A DNA stretch of 32,722 nt from Ruminococcaceae bacterium UBA5891 (GTDB lineage Bacteria; Bacillota; Clostridia; Oscillospirales; Acutalibacteraceae): contig DJET01000013.1 in the NCBI GenBank assembly GCA_002431945.1, positions 1 through 32,722 of the forward strand, given 5' to 3'. The notes beneath the pieces were generated by a model. That model was not told the DNA's origin, made no database searches, and saw only the letters and a list, made by a program, of their open reading frames with translations. Every line of letters begins with the position of its first letter. The first letter of the stretch is position 1. A program made the translations under genes and the position numbers. Positions 30,337 through 32,722 of the stretch are shown here, one piece after another.

Positions 30337-31967
30337 CTTTCCCAATTCGGGAAATACCATATTTCGGCGTGCCTGTCGGTTATATCTCCGCTTTCATCAT
30401 AATAATCGATATGCGTGCGGAATTCTCCGTTAAGCGTTATTTGAATATCAAGCTTTCCGTTTTTTTCGTATATAACGATCTCATCCACCAACATCCTGAG
30501 ATGCGTATCACTTATCGCACCGTCGGCTATAATACCGTCAAGCAGCTCTACGCTTTTATTCATTTGCTTTTTGCGTTCCTTTACGGTAGTTTCAATATCC
30601 TTCATTTCCCGAATTCTGTTTTCGATTGTTTTAATATCCGTTTCGCAGGAAACAAGCATTTGGGTATAAACTTCGGCGTGTTCTCTGTCCCGTATTCTTT
30701 CAAGCAGTATTTGCTGTTGGTCGTTTTTCCGCTGCGCGAGCTTTTCCTTAAGCGCTGTTATCTGCTTTTCGGCGGACGGTCTGTCGGCAAGCCACTTTTT
30801 CAGTTCTTTGTCAACCCTTTTAAAGTTTTCGTGAGCCATTATTTTAAGTTCCTCAAGCTCTTTAAGTATCAGCCTGTCAAGAACTTCCTCGCCAATCTTG
30901 TGCGGCGAACAATTTTCCTTTCCGTAACGGTGGTAGCCGTTGCAAACATATTCCATTCTCGGCGGATTATTACGCCAATATCTTGTTTTACAGCTGAATG
31001 AGGAACCGCAATCGCCGCATTTTATAAGTCCCGTGTATCGGTGATGCGTATTTCCGCTTGAAGCCCTTACATTTCTTTTCGGCTTTTGTTCAAGTAAAAA
31101 CTGTGCCTGCTCCCATATCTCTTTCGGTACGATTGCAGGCACGGCGTTTTCATGTTTGAAATGTTCTTCGGGCGGCAGTTCCTTTCGTATATGATTTATT
31201 TTGCTTGTATAGGACTTGTGGCAGATAAGATTTCCGATATAAAACTCATTTTGCAATATTCTTTTTACGCCTGTATTCTCCCATAAAAATCTGTGAGCGA
31301 TTTCGGGTTTGTTATATCCGAGATTTTTACCGAGCAGTTTTTTCTGATAATATCCCGGCGATTTAATGCCTTCCTCATTCAAAATTTTAGATATGGCTTT
31401 AAGCCCGTATCCAGATACATACAAATTGAATATCTTACGGACTATTTCGGCGTGTTCCTCAACTACCGTAACCTTGCCCGTGTTTTTATCCTTGAAGTAT
31501 CCGAGCGGCGGTATCATCACGATACCGTTTTTTTGTTTCTGCTTATATCCCGCACGGATTTTCTTGGATATATCTCTGGCGTACATATCGTTGAATATCC
31601 CTTTAAAGCCAACCATCAGATCGTCGTCCTCGTTGCTTGTGTCTATGTTTTCGGTTACCGAAAGCACACGCACATCATTTTCACGAAGATAGTCTATAAA
31701 CATCGCGGTTTGCGTTCTGTGCCGTCCGAGTCGGGACAGGTCTTTAACGATTACCGCGTCAATGCTTTTATCCTCAACGGCGGCATATATTTTATTTATC
31801 CCCTCACGGTTAAAATGCATTCCACTGATGTTGTCATCGGCTGACTCACCGATAACGGTGCAGTTATTGTTTGCCGCATATTCCCGCAATATATTTTGCT
31901 GATTAGTAAGTGAATTTAACTCGCTGTCCTCATCACGGGAAAGCCTTGAATACAGCCATACTCTCAT
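30321..31967 (-). CDS. Large serine recombinase (TndX/TnpX-like) of a mobile element
   Basis: Site-specific recombinase of 548 residues that would excise and integrate the element. The resolvase domain (about 3-150) has the catalytic Ser10 in LYSRLSRDED, with Arg8 and the DLSRLGRHRTQ helix region near 76. A recombinase domain follows (about 165-290). The zinc ribbon has Cys 317, 320, 342 and 353 (CGDCGSSF, then VCNGY and ENCSPH), and a coiled coil lies at about 385-470. I chose the ATG at 31967, with AAAGGTGA 6 nt upstream; the frame extends 23 codons further. It sits 170 bp from tRNA-Leu, at the left end of the element. Confidence 0.93.
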   Translation of the reverse strand: MRVWLYSRLSRDEDSELNSLTNQQNILREYAANNNCTVIGESADDNISGMHFNREGINKIYAAVEDKSIDAVIVKDLSRLGRHRTQTAMFIDYLRENDVRVLSVTENIDTSNEDDDLMVGFKGIFNDMYARDISKKIRAGYKQKQKNGIVMIPPLGYFKDKNTGKVTVVEEHAEIVRKIFNLYVSGYGLKAISKILNEEGIKSPGYYQKKLLGKNLGYNKPEIAHRFLWENTGVKRILQNEFYIGNLICHKSYTSKINHIRKELPPEEHFKHENAVPAIVPKEIWEQAQFLLEQKPKRNVRASSGNTHHRYTGLIKCGDCGSSFSCKTRYWRNNPPRMEYVCNGYHRYGKENCSPHKIGEEVLDRLILKELEELKIMAHENFKRVDKELKKWLADRPSAEKQITALKEKLAQRKNDQQQILLERIRDREHAEVYTQMLVSCETDIKTIENRIREMKDIETTVKERKKQMNKSVELLDGIIADGAISDTHLRMLVDEIVIYEKNGKLDIQITLNGEFRTHIDYYDESGDITDRHAEIWYFPNWESMAEG

Positions 31968-32056
31968 AGCAGTCACCTTTCTTTTTTTCTCGGCAGGCGC
32001 GTGATATCCTGTCCACGCAACAACATACCACAACACCTGCCGTAAGTCCAGATAAA
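31968..32056. other. Recombinase 5' region with nested inverted repeats
   Basis: Contains GGCAGG (31992-31997) / CCTGCC (32036-32041) and, inside it, GCGTG (31999-32003) / CACGC (32014-32018). It could fold in RNA or bind a regulator of recombinase expression. No consensus sigma-A promoter is evident. Confidence 0.35.
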
Positions 32057-32206
32057 TTACGCCGATTTACTGTTTTCGCAATCGACCGCCATTTTATCCG
32101 TACTGATATATTCTTTTATCGCTGAACTTAAAAAGCGGTCAAACTTTTCTTCGTCGCCGTTATAGTAAAACTCAACCCGTTCAATGTTATACTCGTTTTT
32201 CTCCAT
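32057..32206 (-). CDS. Small hypothetical protein upstream of the recombinase
   Basis: A 49-residue acidic protein beginning MEKNEYNIERVEFYYNGDEE. GGAAAGGA lies about 5 nt before the ATG at 32206, a good binding site; the frame extends upstream to 32335, but without support. It lies 89 bases before the recombinase and reads in the same direction. Small proteins often precede the recombinase in clostridial mobilisable elements, but I do not recognise this one and assign no function. Confidence 0.6.
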   Translation of the reverse strand: MEKNEYNIERVEFYYNGDEEKFDRFLSSAIKEYISTDKMAVDCENSKSA

Positions 32207-32240
32207 AGAGTCCTTTCCGCCGTAAGGCTGTTCGGTATTT

Positions 32241-32597
32241 TTACATTCCGCCCATAACGGGACCGGAATTTTTCTTTTTATGCTCTGAGGGGAAATGCCT
32301 TGTGGTGCAATCCTCAACGGGAGCGTCATCGTCAATGATGCCCGTTATATCAGCCGCAAGATAAGCAGCGTCAGATAATACAGTGCCGTTATCGCCGAGG
32401 GAATAACCGTAATCCAAAATATCCGGCTCAAATACTTCTCCGCCGTATCCGTCAGCATTGAGAGATTGTTCGAATAAAAGTCGCTGATTCTCCCAACCCG
32501 TTTCTCGGTATCCGACACTGCCGTTTTCATCGAGTCGGTAAATTCCGCCGCCGATTTCCTCATCTTGATCTGAAATTCCGTCACCGCCGCTTGACAC
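32241..32597 (-). CDS. Hypothetical open frame overlapping the right-edge coiled-coil gene
   Basis: A 118-codon frame starting with GTG, overlapping the right-edge gene by 253 bases in another frame and continuing 104 bases past its stop. The C-terminal part looks protein-like: GYSLGDNGTVLSDAAYLAADI, then APVEDCTTRH and a Lys-rich HKKKNSG tail. In-frame TGA lies just before the GTG and there is no good ribosome binding site. It may be a chance shadow, a separate overlapping gene, or the product of a frameshift. Confidence 0.3.
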   Translation of the reverse strand: MSSGGDGISDQDEEIGGGIYRLDENGSVGYRETGWENQRLLFEQSLNADGYGGEVFEPDILDYGYSLGDNGTVLSDAAYLAADITGIIDDDAPVEDCTTRHFPSEHKKKNSGPVMGGM

Positions 32598-32722
32598 TGT
32601 GCGTTGTTCTCGATCAGAATATTCAGTTGCTCGTTCATATACTCCGTCAGTTCCTCTTTGGTTGTCAGCGTTTCGGCTGCGCTCATCAGCCGTGAGAGCA
32701 GTTCTATCTGCGCTTTCTGTGT
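32345..32722 (-). CDS. Partial coiled-coil protein with C-terminal membrane helix (mobile element)
   Basis: Open through the right edge, so the N-terminus is missing; the first Met at 32686 has no binding site and is probably internal. The visible 125 residues are a long amphipathic helix (LTTKEELTEYMNEQLNILIE onward) followed by a single hydrophobic segment, WITVIPSAITALYYLTLLIL, at the C-terminus. Of 16 Leu codons 11 are CTG, which suggests foreign codon use. I recognise it only as a type common near mobilisation genes; function is unassigned. Confidence 0.6.
   Translation of the reverse strand, partial: TQKAQIELLSRLMSAAETLTTKEELTEYMNEQLNILIENNAQCQAAVTEFQIKMRKSAAEFTDSMKTAVSDTEKRVGRISDFYSNNLSMLTDTAEKYLSRIFWITVIPSAITALYYLTLLILRLI

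Noticed and set aside
32345..32597. Programmed -1 frameshift site linking the two right-edge frames
   Set aside because: No X XXY YYZ slippery heptamer in the correct phase was found in the overlap, so I report only the overlap itself.
1..32722. CRISPR array or defence cluster
   Set aside because: No regularly spaced direct repeats and no cas or defence genes are visible; the only tandem repeat is the tRNA-Leu duplication.

Overview
The window looks like the chromosome of an endospore-forming, anaerobic member of the Firmicutes, probably class Clostridia. The evidence is the spoIIAA-spoIIAB-sigF sporulation operon, an oxygen-sensitive class III ribonucleotide reductase (NrdD/NrdG), the Firmicutes-type rimP-nusA-ylxR-ylxQ-infB-rbfA cluster, the rplS-lepB-rbgA-rnhB-yraN cluster, a DUF1540 protein and strong AGGAGG-type ribosome binding sites. 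I cannot place genus or species from sequence alone. Almost every gene is on the minus strand, so transcription runs right to left.

Layout from left to right. At 1-115 is a very strong minus-strand promoter with phased A-tracts that fires off the left edge, possibly an rRNA operon. 174-1597 is spoIIA. 1682-2911 is folC. 3164-11771 is one long translation and RNA-maturation operon, read rimP, nusA, ylxR, ylxQ, infB, rbfA, nrnA, truB, ribF, mscS, with its promoter and an attenuator-like hairpin at 11792-11864. 11868-15100 is nrdD-nrdG-dut, with a promoter carrying two candidate NrdR boxes. 15233-16099 is a YitT-type membrane protein. 16201-19743 is mtaB-tsaE-tsaB-rpiB-upp, which joins t6A synthesis to its methylthiolation. 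19859-23133 is tig-clpP-clpX. 23261-23938 is a metallophosphoesterase. 24030-24194 is the only recognised plus-strand protein gene, a 54-residue Cys-rich DUF1540 protein. 24237-25721 is thrC. 25760-29115 is lepB-rbgA-rnhB-yraN-M19 dipeptidase. 29232-29576 is rplS, behind a structured leader. 29791-30150 is a plus-strand tRNA-Leu locus with a truncated copy ahead of an intact tRNA-Leu(CAG). From about 30200 to the right edge is the left end of a mobile element with a large serine recombinase.

The core genes work together in protein synthesis and quality control (initiation factor 2, ribosome assembly factors, tRNA modification, trigger factor and ClpXP), nucleotide supply (NrdDG, Dut, Upp) and sporulation control. 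They are compactly arranged, with many 1-8 nt overlaps that imply translational coupling.

I found no clear new defence, CRISPR or biosynthetic system. The observations most worth checking are the half tRNA-Leu repeat with its 59-nt hairpin insert (29834-30063), the candidate att region beside the recombinase, two overlapping reading frames at the right edge, the NrdR-box pair, the rimP leader hairpin, an unexplained 13-bp hairpin between mscS and folC, and the perfect inverted repeat ahead of yitT.
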